From assembly GCF_025961575.1 (NCBI RefSeq), contig NZ_JAOQNX010000012.1, forward strand, positions 1 through 64,000: a stretch of 64,000 bases of DNA, in the 5' to 3' direction. A model generated the notes under the pieces. That model was not told the origin of the DNA. It saw only the letters and a program-made list of their open reading frames with translations, and searched no databases. Source of the stretch: Rhodoblastus acidophilus. GTDB lineage: Bacteria; Pseudomonadota; Alphaproteobacteria; Rhizobiales; Beijerinckiaceae. Made by a program: the position numbers and the translations under genes. This document shows, in pieces, positions 1 through 8,781 of the stretch (position 1 is its first letter; every line of letters starts with the position of its first letter).

Positions 1-94
1 GATAGGCGCCCTCCTGTCAGCGTTCACTCCGCAAGAGTGCGCCAACTTCTTCGCCGCCGCAGGATATGACCCGGATTAAGCCGAATCCGCTCTA
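1..94 (+). mobile_element. Right end of an IS630-family insertion sequence (partial)
   Basis: Only the right end of the element is in the window. It consists of the last codons of a transposase and a short non-coding end (80-92), followed by TA at 93-94. IS630-family elements insert at TA and duplicate it. The DNA after the TA reads, on the minus strand, as an FkbM-type methyltransferase that stops making sense exactly here, which sets the boundary. The left end and most of the transposase lie outside the window. Confidence 0.6.
2..79 (+). CDS. IS630-family transposase, C-terminal end only
   Basis: Frame 2 is open from the window edge to TAA at 77-79 and encodes 25 residues. The residues FTPQECANFFAAAGYDPD resemble the usual C-terminus of IS630-type DDE transposases (a TPxECANYxxxxGY pattern, from memory of the family). 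No catalytic residue is visible because the rest lies upstream of the window. The call rests on this tail plus the TA junction just downstream. Confidence 0.6.
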   Translation: MGALLSAFTPQECANFFAAAGYDPD

Positions 95-354
95 GCGCCA
101 ACATCGAAGACAACACCGAGTTCACGACAGCCCGCATATCTCTGGATGTCATAAATCCAGTTGCGACCAGGCCTGACCAAGCGCGTCAATGGAAACCACG
201 ACGCACTCAACACCATATGCTCAAATATATTGAGCCAACGCCCAATCAAGAACGCAAAGTTCAAAACGGCCTCCGCCAAATCAAATATGACATCTCCACT
301 CGGCGCTGCAGACGAACCACAACGCACAAGAACGACCTTGAGCTTGGCGCTCAC
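93..354 (-). pseudogene. FkbM-family methyltransferase, N-terminal part, interrupted by IS630 element
   Basis: The likely start is GTG at 354-352, overlapping the TGA of the upstream beta-helix gene by four bases (GTGA), which suggests translational coupling. About 86 residues follow, ending in WIYDIQRYAGCRELGVVFDVGA. In FkbM-type SAM methyltransferases the sequence DVGANxG is the SAM-binding motif I, so the frame breaks between Ala and the expected Asn. The junction falls on a TA that would complete GCT-AAT (Ala-Asn) in the intact gene, which is where an IS630-type element would insert. The methyltransferase presumably decorated the glycan made by this cluster. The fragment lacks the whole catalytic domain, so it should be inactive unless the element excises. 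An internal ATG near 222 is an alternative start. Confidence 0.6.
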
Positions 355-2738
355 CACTGAGTAATAATATAAGGCTCCTGCCCAATCGTCGCTCCAGTGT
401 ATGAGGTACCCAATGCGCCATGAATATTTGAGTGTCCGTTGTTCCAATAACCGCCGACCGTGATATAGCCGAGCCCAGGATATACTCCGGTGATAATATA
501 AGTTTCCTTGACATCAGTTGCCAGTTGCACACCGAGACCTGGAAAGAAAAGCGACGTGTCCGCAACGCGAACGACGAAGCTACCGGCTTGCGCCGACCAA
601 TCATTGGTGGGCAGCGTCTGGCCGTAGCTATAGAAGTGGTGATCGGACACAAGATTATAGTGCGGCTGGCTCCCGACATACCAGTCGCAAAGCTGATACG
701 CTTGTCCTCCCCACAAGAGCGGATAATTGACAGCCCAACGGCCAGGACCTCCGGTGATTGGGGGAAGCGCTCCAGTCAGGGTCGACAGTTGTCCGGGTGT
801 GATGCAGGGGCGGGTGTAGGAAGCAGGCCGAAATCCCCACATCGGCGCCTGGCCAAAGCCTGTGCTTCGATACCCATTGGCTTGAGAATTGAACAGACGC
901 GCCAGAAAGGGAGTCCGGTCAAAATGACCGGCGCCTAGATAGGTGGACGACGTTTGGGTCGGTTGACCGTAAGAAATCCAGCCGCCAGACGATGTCACGA
1001 CCCGCTCGTTGAACTGCGCCCCCAGCGACCTGCTCACGTAAAGGTCCGCCGTATTGGTTGCGGCCTCGTTGGCGAAGTCGATCAAAACCGGCTGACTGAG
1101 GCCAAACTGCGTATCGCTGATGTCGACGCTGCCATTCGATATATTGATGAAGGGATAGGCCATTTGCGCATAGTAAAGAGCCAACTGCGCTGGCGTCGGC
1201 CTGTTCTCGGGCGCAAAAGCCGCCATGCTCGCATCGTAGTTGAAATAGATGTTTTCAAGCTTGGAGAACCGGCCATTGGCGCCGAAGCCGGAGAATGAAT
1301 TGATGAGCGTCGTGGGCGCCAACGGGTTTTCAATGTGAGCGCCGTTGACGCTCACCTGCTCACCTTTGATCACCGTGACCATTTCGGCGGCGTAGAGCGT
1401 CGTCGCCGCTTGAAGTTCGTCGGAAATATTTGATATCGTGGTAGCGACTAGGCGGCCGAAAAACGCATGTCCCCAGGTCGGATAGATCTGGAAATTGGCT
1501 AGGTTCGTTATGGAATTCCAGGCGGTCAAGACCACCGGGATCACGCCGTAATCTGGTGTGTAAATCGTGTAGGCGTTGTAAACGGGCGTCCCGACATAGG
1601 GGTCCGGGGACCCAATCGTCGCCGTAAAGGTATAATTGTGCAGGTTTCCGGCCGGTGCCGGCGTGAGCGCCGAAACGTTCGAGATCCTGAACGCGTTGGA
1701 CTTCGCGCTGGTCACCGACAAGTTGCCGCCGAAGACATGGATATTCGTGCCGATATCGGCCATGATCGCCGTGGTCGCGCCGTTAAGCATGTCGTAAACC
1801 GAAGTAATATAGGCTTGTGTCTCCGCTGAGTGGATCCCGACGCAAGCATTGGCGGCGACAGGCCTAACAAAAGTGTTGGAATCCGCGAGATCGGGGCTGC
1901 CCTGCGCGCCTTCGCTGTAATCCGTGTAAAAATTCTCGACCCAGGTGTCTTCGATATGGGTCAGCGACGCGCCGACTGAAATTGCGACGCCGATACCCGC
2001 GGCGGGCTGCGCGCAGCGGTAGCCCTTATTGGGTCCAAGGATTGCAACACCCTTAAGCGTCATGCCCCTCCCCGGCCCGATCCACCAAGCAACGCCATCA
2101 TTGAAATTCGGACGCACGACGCAGCCAGCGCCTTCATGGTTGCGGCCGGTCGGCCCTATGAAAGCCAGAGAGAAGGCGTGAATGGTCGGTTTCGCAAGAT
2201 TCGCGCGCAGGTTGCCCGGCGCGTCCTGGAAAATTGGCCCGGAGGTCACGAGGTTTGCGCCGGCCGGGCAAAAAACGGCCTGCGATTTCCTCTCATAGGC
2301 GGCGTCGATCGCCGCCTGAAGGCACGCGGTCGCGTCGGATTGGCCGGAAAGCTGGGCCGAGGTGCAAAAATTGGAAAGATCGACGGCATTGGCTAAACCG
2401 AACGCCTGGGCGCGCGTCGAGGCCCCACGATTGGCGGCGGCGTCCTGCGCTATGGCCGGGAAGCCGGGACGCCTCTGGTCATGGGCGCGCAGAAGAGGCG
2501 AGTCGGATTCGGCCCGGCCGTGCTCGGCCGGAAACCCGGGACGCCTCTGATCATACGCGCGCAAAAGAGGCGAGTCGGCGCCCGCGCGGCTGTGATCGGC
2601 CGGAAAGCCCTGACGTCGCTGATCGTAGGCGCGCAGAAGACGCGACCGGGAGCCGTTTTGCGGGTCCGGTTCTGTCTGCGCCCAAGCCACGGTCTGGGTG
2701 CCGAGCACGATGGAGAGCAAGATCAGGATGGGCTTCAC
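351..2738 (-). CDS. Secreted pectate-lyase-like (right-handed beta-helix) protein with N-terminal 24-residue repeats
   Basis: This 795-residue protein starts at GTG with a good GGGAGG ribosome site. A signal peptide is evident (residues 1-20, cleavage VAWA/Q). Residues 34-97 carry two and a half copies of a 24-residue repeat with the core LLRAYDQRRPGFPAE. From about residue 115 the sequence (NAVDLSNFC, then DATACLQAAIDAAYE) matches the start of pectate-lyase-superfamily beta-helix proteins found in exopolysaccharide loci, and the remainder is rich in short beta-type, Asn/Gly segments. It probably cleaves or binds the polysaccharide outside the cell. No catalytic residues can be assigned from the sequence alone. 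It is among the last genes of the minus-strand cluster and overlaps the broken FkbM gene downstream. Confidence 0.65.
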   Translation of the reverse strand: MKPILILLSIVLGTQTVAWAQTEPDPQNGSRSRLLRAYDQRRQGFPADHSRAGADSPLLRAYDQRRPGFPAEHGRAESDSPLLRAHDQRRPGFPAIAQDAAANRGASTRAQAFGLANAVDLSNFCTSAQLSGQSDATACLQAAIDAAYERKSQAVFCPAGANLVTSGPIFQDAPGNLRANLAKPTIHAFSLAFIGPTGRNHEGAGCVVRPNFNDGVAWWIGPGRGMTLKGVAILGPNKGYRCAQPAAGIGVAISVGASLTHIEDTWVENFYTDYSEGAQGSPDLADSNTFVRPVAANACVGIHSAETQAYITSVYDMLNGATTAIMADIGTNIHVFGGNLSVTSAKSNAFRISNVSALTPAPAGNLHNYTFTATIGSPDPYVGTPVYNAYTIYTPDYGVIPVVLTAWNSITNLANFQIYPTWGHAFFGRLVATTISNISDELQAATTLYAAEMVTVIKGEQVSVNGAHIENPLAPTTLINSFSGFGANGRFSKLENIYFNYDASMAAFAPENRPTPAQLALYYAQMAYPFINISNGSVDISDTQFGLSQPVLIDFANEAATNTADLYVSRSLGAQFNERVVTSSGGWISYGQPTQTSSTYLGAGHFDRTPFLARLFNSQANGYRSTGFGQAPMWGFRPASYTRPCITPGQLSTLTGALPPITGGPGRWAVNYPLLWGGQAYQLCDWYVGSQPHYNLVSDHHFYSYGQTLPTNDWSAQAGSFVVRVADTSLFFPGLGVQLATDVKETYIITGVYPGLGYITVGGYWNNGHSNIHGALGTSYTGATIGQEPYIITQW
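2448..2639 (-). repeat. Tandem 72-bp repeat coding for LLRAYDQRRPGFPAE units
   Basis: Two full units and one partial unit of 72 bp encode residues 34-57, 58-81 and 82-97 of the beta-helix protein. The protein copies differ at a few positions (RQGFPADH, RPGFPAEH, RPGFPAIA). The reading frame is kept, so the copy number could vary by slippage without breaking the gene. Confidence 0.8.
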
Positions 2739-2803
2739 AACGACGCCTCCCTTCGCACAGACACAGTCTAAAAAAGGCGCTCAGACACCCCGGAGCGGCC
2801 TCC

Positions 2804-3631
2804 CTATTTTTCCTGGCACTCCGCGTGAATCCGCCGCACCGTCATGAAATACCATAATTTGTAGAAGGCATAATAGAATCCGGCAGAACCGTCCAATACG
2901 CCCAAGCGCAAAATATATGTATAAAAGAAATAAAAGTGCGCGAACCACCATTGATCGACATAGCCATATTTGACTTTTTGCCTGAGCGTAAGTCCGTTGG
3001 CGTTGCCCCCTTGGCGAAGTTCAAACAGGCGCCGCGCCTCCCAAGCCGCATAATCGGCATGCTTTTCGATGAATTTCAGGATCCCGCGATCATCTTCATG
3101 TCTGATCGGCATCCTGATTTCTCCGACGGGGCCATCGATAATCGGATGCTCATGCACCTCCATGTCCAGATTGCTCCAGCGCTGCTCATCGATCCTCTCA
3201 TAAAGGCCTGCGCCACGCTTGATGAGCGCAATCTTGCGTTGCGGCACGCCAAAGTGCAATGTCTTGCCAAGAAAAACATTAGTATACCTAAGCCAGTAGG
3301 CGTTCGCTGCCCCTTCGCGCACAGCGCGGCTCACCTCGCCGACAAAGGCGTCGGAAACGATTTCGTCGGCATCGATGAACAACACCCATTCCGTTTTAAA
3401 CGCATAATTGAGCAGCATCCAGTTTCGCTTCTTGGGGAAACGCCCGTTCCAATCAAACTGAACAAATTCGACGCCGTATTTTGCCGCGATCTCGGCTGTA
3501 CGATCCGTACTGCTGGAATCGACCACCACCACTGCCACAAACTTGTCCACCAGCGCGTCCAGACAACGCGGCAGGTTCTTTTCCTCGTTCCTGACCGGCA
3601 CGACGACGGTAATGTTCAGCAATGCATTCAA
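2804..3631 (-). CDS. Family 2 glycosyltransferase (WaaE/KdtX-like)
   Basis: A 275-residue GT-A type glycosyltransferase. Residues 8-20 (TVVVPVRNEEKNL) and the DSSSTD motif near 38-43 form the nucleotide-binding start, GRFPKKRN lies at 63-70, and the metal-binding DADE is at 87-90. The FPKKRN segment is typical of the WaaE/KdtX subgroup that adds a sugar to lipopolysaccharide core or related glycans. The start is probably TTG at 3631, overlapping the stop of the acetyltransferase upstream (TTGA). The donor and acceptor sugars are unknown. It acts at the cytoplasmic face during assembly of the repeat unit or core. Confidence 0.75.
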   Translation of the reverse strand: MNALLNITVVVPVRNEEKNLPRCLDALVDKFVAVVVVDSSSTDRTAEIAAKYGVEFVQFDWNGRFPKKRNWMLLNYAFKTEWVLFIDADEIVSDAFVGEVSRAVREGAANAYWLRYTNVFLGKTLHFGVPQRKIALIKRGAGLYERIDEQRWSNLDMEVHEHPIIDGPVGEIRMPIRHEDDRGILKFIEKHADYAAWEARRLFELRQGGNANGLTLRQKVKYGYVDQWWFAHFYFFYTYILRLGVLDGSAGFYYAFYKLWYFMTVRRIHAECQEK

Positions 3632-4203
3632 CTCCGCACCTCGCGTCGTCCGACCACGCGGGCCGGATTGCCGACCACGATCGTGTCGGCGCCGACATCG
3701 CGCACTACGACCGCCCGCGCCCCGATGATCGCCATGCCCCCCACCTTGACGCCGGGACCAATAAAGGCGTCGGCGCAGATCCAGGCCCCCGCGCCGATGT
3801 CGATCGGCGGTTTGAGCAGTGGCATTGCAGGATCACGAAAATCATGCGTGCCCGCGCAAAGATGTGCCTGTTGGGAGATCGTCGCGGCGGCGCCGATGGA
3901 GATCCTACCGAGATTGTAAATCACAGCGCGGTCACCAATGGCGCAGGCGTCGCCCAACTCCAGATCCCACGGCGCGAAGATGCGCGCGGAGGGATAGACG
4001 TGAACGTCGCGGCCGACTCGCGCGCCGAACGCACGCAAAACGGTCCTTCTCCAGCCCCACAAGGGCCGGGGCGTCCAAGCGAACAGCGGGAGGCGCAAGC
4101 CTCCCCACAACGCGCGCGCCATGAGCACCCGCGGCGAGTATTTCTTCGCCTTTCGATTGGCGATGATGTCTGGCCGGATCAAGGATGACATCCCGCCCCT
4201 CAT
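3628..4203 (-). CDS. WcaF-like polysaccharide O-acetyltransferase (left-handed beta-helix)
   Basis: A 191-residue protein of the LbetaH acyltransferase superfamily. Hexapeptide repeats run from about residue 75 to 175 (for example IGDRAVIYN, IGAGAWICADAFIGPGVKVG, VVGNPARVVG). The N-terminal region with KYSPRVLMARALWGG and the central CAGTHDF segment, whose His is the expected catalytic residue, match colanic-acid type WcaF acetyltransferases. It should transfer acetyl from acetyl-CoA to a sugar hydroxyl of the repeat unit. ATG at 4203 overlaps the stop of the preceding glycosyltransferase by one base. An internal ATG twelve bases further in (4191) is a possible alternative start. Confidence 0.8.
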   Translation of the reverse strand: MRGGMSSLIRPDIIANRKAKKYSPRVLMARALWGGLRLPLFAWTPRPLWGWRRTVLRAFGARVGRDVHVYPSARIFAPWDLELGDACAIGDRAVIYNLGRISIGAAATISQQAHLCAGTHDFRDPAMPLLKPPIDIGAGAWICADAFIGPGVKVGGMAIIGARAVVVRDVGADTIVVGNPARVVGRREVRS

Positions 4204-5387
4204 CAAGACTTGTAAACGGTCGCGGGCGCGTCGCCGCCCATCAACAGCCAGCGATAGACGTCAATCATGTCACGGGCGACACGATCCCAGCCAAAGTCGC
4301 GCGCCATCCAGGCGCGTCCGTGCTGGCCCATCGCCGCCCGCTCCGGCGGGGCGAGCGTAAGCGCCTGGCGCAACGCCTGCGTAAGCGGTTCAACCCCATG
4401 GTCGATCCACCATCCGCATCGTTCGCGTTCGAGGCCCGACCAGGGCGCCCCCTTGGTCGAGATCACCGGCGTTTCCAGCGCAAGGGCCTCCGCGACCGTG
4501 AGAGCAAAATTCTCATTCAACGTCGACAGCACGAACAGATCGGCGTTGCGAACCAGCGTGAGTTTCTCTGGCCCGTAGACCGGCCCCTCAATGGTCACGC
4601 GCCGCAGACCCAGGTCCTGCGCCAAGGCTCTGAGAGATCGGTCATGCCCCAACTCGGCTGGACCGACAATGCGCAACCGCCATGAAGGAAAGGCGGGCTC
4701 AATGGCGGCCCAGGCGCTCACAAGCCGATCCAGCCCCTTTTTCGGATGCACGCGCCCCAACGACAGAACGGTCGGCGCGTCGCCGGACGAGCGGGGAATC
4801 GCCTGGAGGTCTGGCAGATCAATCCCATTTGGGATAACGGCGACGGGATTCTTCAGACCCATGTCCCGGATCTCACCCAACTCAGAAAGCGCCGTGGCAT
4901 GGAGACAATCGGCGGCGGCGAGCGCTGATCGCTGCGCCAGGGCCCAGACCAGCTTCTTCTTGCGCGCGGAAATCGCCAGGGCGGCAGCCCCGAGCATGCC
5001 GCGCGGGGTATGCACCAGTTTGACACTGGCCCCGATCCGGGATTTCGTCCACGCGGGATAAAGATTCGGCGCAAGCCAAAGCCCATGCGCATGCAGGATG
5101 CCGCCGGAACGCGCATCCGCTGCCAGCGCCCGCGCGAGCGCTGGCGAGGAACGCAGCACACCTCCCAAGACTGCGCCCGCCGGATGTGCGTCGCAGGCCT
5201 CTTGCGGCTTGAACGGCCTGTCGGCTTTGTTTCGGGTGACAAAGCGCGTCCGGGCCGCCAAGCCCGCATCGCGCAAGGCAGCAACGAGCGCGGGAACCGA
5301 ATACGACGGCCCCCCTTCCTCAGGCGCAAGGCTGGGGACGACATGGGTCACCGAAATGGCGGAAACGACACGGCCCCTGCTCGTCAT
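4203..5387 (-). CDS. Family 4 glycosyltransferase
   Basis: A 394-residue GT-B fold glycosyltransferase. The N-terminus (VTHVVPSLAPEEGGPSYSVP) is the usual glycine-rich acceptor-side loop. The C-terminal half has PNGIDLPD, VLSLGRVHPKKGLDRL and the donor-binding EX7E region in ENFALTVAEALALETPVI. The start is taken as ATG 5387 because it overlaps the previous stop as ATGA; a GTG three codons upstream is also possible. Its place between another GT4 and the acetyltransferase points to repeat-unit assembly. Sugar specificity cannot be read from the sequence. Confidence 0.8.
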   Translation of the reverse strand: MTSRGRVVSAISVTHVVPSLAPEEGGPSYSVPALVAALRDAGLAARTRFVTRNKADRPFKPQEACDAHPAGAVLGGVLRSSPALARALAADARSGGILHAHGLWLAPNLYPAWTKSRIGASVKLVHTPRGMLGAAALAISARKKKLVWALAQRSALAAADCLHATALSELGEIRDMGLKNPVAVIPNGIDLPDLQAIPRSSGDAPTVLSLGRVHPKKGLDRLVSAWAAIEPAFPSWRLRIVGPAELGHDRSLRALAQDLGLRRVTIEGPVYGPEKLTLVRNADLFVLSTLNENFALTVAEALALETPVISTKGAPWSGLERERCGWWIDHGVEPLTQALRQALTLAPPERAAMGQHGRAWMARDFGWDRVARDMIDVYRWLLMGGDAPATVYKS

Positions 5388-6544
5388 CCCGTGCACATCC
5401 CGCGCAATGCGGCTTCGACGCCGTCGACCGCGACGGAAAGACTGAAACGATCGGAGACGCGCCTAATCCGATCCGGTGTAGGCGGGTTATTGAGCGTCGC
5501 CGCCAGAGCCTTTGCCAAGGCGTTGACATCGCCCATAGCGAAAGTCCGTCCCACCTTGCCGTCGGCGGCGAGATCGGGCGCGCATCCGACGGCGTCCGAC
5601 ACGACGATCGGCGTTCCGCTGGCGAGCGCCTCGTTGGCGACGAGGCCCCAGGTTTCGCGTCCGGTGGAGGGCAGGACCAGCACATCGCTTGCCGCATAAG
5701 CGGCGGGTATTTGCGTCTGGTTCTGAAAGCCGAGGAGATGCGCAGGCAAGCTGGCCGCCAGCGACCGTGTCCGCACCTCATCTTGCAGCGGGCCGGAGCC
5801 TGCAACCATCAGATGGACGTTCATGCCTTCACCGCGCAAAGCCGCCGCGGCCGCGACCACGTCCAGGGGACGCTTAAACTCCACGAGTTTTCCAGCAAAC
5901 AGGATCAGCTTTTCGTTTTCATTCACGCGCAATGCCCTCCGCAAGGCGAAACGGGCATCGGGGGTCGCTTGCTGGGCGAAACGTGCAGTGTCCACGCAAT
6001 GCGGCGAGGCAAACAGTCTCGATTGAGGATAATGATAATGTGCGTAATAGGCGCGATTGCGCTCTCCGACAAACAGGGCGGCGTCGAAGACGCGCAAAAG
6101 GAACGGATAAACCGCGCCTTTTGCAAGGCGTTTCGGGAGACCTCGCGGCGTGTCGAGCTGGCTGTCGCCCCGCACCATGACGCGCAGGCCCAAGGTCTTG
6201 GCCGCCCAGATCGCCTGCCAATAGCTTTTAAGATGCCAGCCCATCACCAGCAGCGCGTCAAAGTGCCCTTCGGCGAGATGCTTGCCGACATCGGGCGTGT
6301 CACATCCGCCAAAATGATGGGAACCGGGATCACCGGCGACATTGTCCAAAAAGACATGATCGTAGCCGCCGAGAAGATCGACGTCCCATTCGAAGGGCGT
6401 GACAAAACCCGCAGAAGCCTGCTGCGCGGGCGTGGCGCGGTGCGCGAAAAACACGCACACATCCATTCGCCACGCAAGCTCCCGACAAAGCGGAGCATAA
6501 TATTGGATTGGATGTGAAACGACGACAGCAAGTCGCGACCGCAT
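5384..6544 (-). CDS. Family 4 glycosyltransferase
   Basis: A 386-residue GT4-type enzyme beginning MRSRLAVVVSHPIQYYAPLCRELA, an opening common in exopolysaccharide GT4 proteins. The donor domain contains LILFAGKLVEFKRPLDVV and the conserved ETWGLVANEALASGTPIVVSD segment, where the two Glu residues contact the nucleotide sugar. It overlaps the next gene by four bases (ATGA) and is separated from the preceding one by about 40 bp. It probably adds one sugar of the lipid-linked repeat at the cytoplasmic membrane. Confidence 0.8.
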   Translation of the reverse strand: MRSRLAVVVSHPIQYYAPLCRELAWRMDVCVFFAHRATPAQQASAGFVTPFEWDVDLLGGYDHVFLDNVAGDPGSHHFGGCDTPDVGKHLAEGHFDALLVMGWHLKSYWQAIWAAKTLGLRVMVRGDSQLDTPRGLPKRLAKGAVYPFLLRVFDAALFVGERNRAYYAHYHYPQSRLFASPHCVDTARFAQQATPDARFALRRALRVNENEKLILFAGKLVEFKRPLDVVAAAAALRGEGMNVHLMVAGSGPLQDEVRTRSLAASLPAHLLGFQNQTQIPAAYAASDVLVLPSTGRETWGLVANEALASGTPIVVSDAVGCAPDLAADGKVGRTFAMGDVNALAKALAATLNNPPTPDRIRRVSDRFSLSVAVDGVEAALRGMCTG

Positions 6545-6583
6545 TGCCGGCTCTCGATCTTCAGTCTGCCGAACGGAACGCCA

Positions 6584-7870
6584 TCAACGCCCGACCGACG
6601 CAAAAATCTCGGCGAAACGCCGCGCGACCGAACTGGCGTGATAATCAGACCAGGACTCCGGCTTGGCCGGCGAATATCGCTCCGCATCGCTCGCCAGCCT
6701 AACGATTGCGGCGCCAAGGGCCGGTTCGAGCTCGGCCAATTCCTCCTGCCCGGCGAAAGCCAGACTTTCGCCGCCGCCCGCGCCGGACAGAATTTGGTGT
6801 GAACTGCTCGCTTGATGGAAAATTGAAAGATACGGCCGCCCGGACATGAGCGCGGGATAGATCTTTGAGGCGGTGTAGTGCGGCTCGTCGGAACCGATGA
6901 GAAGAAGCGCATGCGAGTTGGCGAGCAGACTCAAGGCTTCGAGATAGGCGACGCGCTGCGGGGTCTCGTGGACGAGGTCGCCGACGCCCTCCTCAACCGC
7001 CAGCGGCGCTACTTGGAACGCGCCATAGCCATTGGGCTGGTTGCTTGTGCCGACGAAATTGAAACGGATGCGCGCGGCCAGTTCGGGGTGTGACCGTCGC
7101 ACTTGCGCCAGGGCGCGAAACACCGTCCGCGCCGCCGGCCCGGTCCGTGGCATAAAGGCTCCGACAAAGCTGAAGTTGATTTTTCCAGGATCGAGTCTCA
7201 CCTGGGGATGAACAGGGGGATTGCGGCGCAGGGCGGTAAAATCGTCGGGATCGCCGCCGATGGGAACGGCGGCCATCCGCGCGCGATCGAGCCAGGAATA
7301 GCGCGCGGCCATTTCATCGTTCTGGCGATCGGACACCGAAGTTATGTAGCTTGCGTCGCGTATCGCGCGTGGTTCGAGCGCCACCGCGAGGCGATGCGCA
7401 GCGCCTCCCTTCGACCATTTCGGCCGCGACGAACCCTCGGCGGAAACCCAGGGATCCTGGAAATCAAGAACCACAGGGAGGCCAAACGAGCACCTGATCC
7501 AGCTCGTGAGCAGCATCTGGTAAAAAGGCCACCCTGTGAAGAATACGACGTCAGGCTGCTCAGCCTTCACGAGCTGCTTTATTTCATGCCACACCTGGAA
7601 CATCGAGCGAAGCGCGAGATCGCCGACGCCCAAAAGTTTTCCAAGCTTGACCGGGAGGGCCCGAACCCTTCGCACATCGACGGTTTCAGGAACCAAACGA
7701 CCCAATGCGAAATCAACGGGCTCTTTATGGAACTTTTCGTCCACGGCTAAGACGATCGGGCGCCATCCAAATTCCGGCAGGTGCTTCGCCAGGTGCCTTG
7801 CACGATGGACACTCGCGATGGAACTGGGTGGAAAATTAAGCGAGACGAGCAATGATGTCCGCTGTTTCAT
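6584..7870 (-). CDS. Glycosyltransferase, GT4/GT-B superfamily
   Basis: The real start is ATG at 7870 (MKQRTSLLVSLNFPPSS), giving 428 residues; this ATG overlaps the TGA of the aldo/keto reductase as ATGA. The frame stays open far upstream, but that part reads antisense to the reductase and does not look like protein. The N-terminal segment LNFPPSSIASVHRARHLAKHLPEFGWRP is typical of GT4 enzymes that act on lipid-linked sugars. A mid-protein FQDPW and the later PIGGDPDDF support a GT-B donor domain. The C-terminal Glu motif is weaker than in its neighbours, so the family assignment is at superfamily level. Confidence 0.7.
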   Translation of the reverse strand: MKQRTSLLVSLNFPPSSIASVHRARHLAKHLPEFGWRPIVLAVDEKFHKEPVDFALGRLVPETVDVRRVRALPVKLGKLLGVGDLALRSMFQVWHEIKQLVKAEQPDVVFFTGWPFYQMLLTSWIRCSFGLPVVLDFQDPWVSAEGSSRPKWSKGGAAHRLAVALEPRAIRDASYITSVSDRQNDEMAARYSWLDRARMAAVPIGGDPDDFTALRRNPPVHPQVRLDPGKINFSFVGAFMPRTGPAARTVFRALAQVRRSHPELAARIRFNFVGTSNQPNGYGAFQVAPLAVEEGVGDLVHETPQRVAYLEALSLLANSHALLLIGSDEPHYTASKIYPALMSGRPYLSIFHQASSSHQILSGAGGGESLAFAGQEELAELEPALGAAIVRLASDAERYSPAKPESWSDYHASSVARRFAEIFASVGR

Positions 7871-8781
7871 CGCGCCCTCGAAACAATCGGAGATTTCTCG
7901 AGCACCCAATTTCCGTTGGTCAGCGCGATGGCTTGAATGCGTGGGTCTTCGCTTCCCTTCAAGAGCGCCGAAAGTCGTTCGCAATTGCTCGCATTCACGA
8001 TGCAGACAATGTCGGGCGAATGATGCCGTAGGCACGCCAGTACGTAAGCATACGCAAGACCGACATCGTTCAAATAGTCCACGCCGGAAAGTATTTTTTT
8101 GAGGGCAGGCGCGAGCATATCTTCGCCCTCCAATATTCGCGTTGCCAGGTGACCTAATTGAAAATATCTTTTTTCCGCAATATCCGGAGCACAATGGCGA
8201 TCCAAAACGGAAATCTGCGCGATCGAAGCGACGCCATTGATGTTGTCGAGCATGGCTGAGACATTTTCGATCTCGCCGGAGCACCCGGCTCGGCCAATGC
8301 GTCCGACATGGATCAATTCCGCGAGTTCGTCGCGAATGTGATTCGTCACCTCCGAAGGGAGACGCTCGTGGGTCAGCAATCCCCCTAACCTATCCAAATT
8401 CATATTGATCAAACTTGCGCTCGCGGCGGCTTTGGCGGACTTCTTCCATCCTGCCGACGATGCTGAAGCTTGCCGCGTAATTGGAAGGGATGCGCTTTTG
8501 CAACGGCCGCGAAGAGAACGGTAGGGTTCTCGAAACCATGCCAAAAGCGGACCATATTTCGGAGGCGCAATCCCAAACTTAGTTGTAATGTCAACTTCAG
8601 GATCAAGTCTTCGTCGACCCAGCGCCTTTGCAAGCGTGTTTTCCGCGGTCCCCAGCCCATAGGAAGGCGCGACGTCAAATCTACGGATACCCAAGTCAAG
8701 CGCGCAGTGAACCAGCCGCTCCGATCGCCGGTAAGAACTGCCGCCCGTTAAATTGTGGCAACCTAAGGCAATTTTGTTCAT
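7867..8781 (-). CDS. Aldo/keto reductase family protein
   Basis: A 304-residue protein with the catalytic tetrad of NAD(P)H-dependent aldo/keto reductases: Asp36 and Tyr41 in FDVAPSYGLG, Lys68 in TTKFG and a plausible His138 in LLTHER. The fold start MNKIALGCHNLTGGSSY fits the family. ATG 8781 is chosen because it overlaps the stop of the GMC oxidoreductase (ATGA); another ATG lies two codons upstream. The C-terminal cofactor-binding part is less conserved than usual. It is sandwiched between a GMC oxidoreductase and glycosyltransferases, so it may make or modify an unusual sugar or polyol for the glycan. The substrate is unknown. Confidence 0.75.
   Translation of the reverse strand: MNKIALGCHNLTGGSSYRRSERLVHCALDLGIRRFDVAPSYGLGTAENTLAKALGRRRLDPEVDITTKFGIAPPKYGPLLAWFREPYRSLRGRCKSASLPITRQASASSAGWKKSAKAAASASLINMNLDRLGGLLTHERLPSEVTNHIRDELAELIHVGRIGRAGCSGEIENVSAMLDNINGVASIAQISVLDRHCAPDIAEKRYFQLGHLATRILEGEDMLAPALKKILSGVDYLNDVGLAYAYVLACLRHHSPDIVCIVNASNCERLSALLKGSEDPRIQAIALTNGNWVLEKSPIVSRAR

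Noticed and set aside
76..447. A 123-codon frame starting inside the beta-helix gene
   Set aside because: Only the part after position 354 is meaningful as FkbM N-terminus. The first 31 codons overlap the end of the beta-helix gene in another frame.
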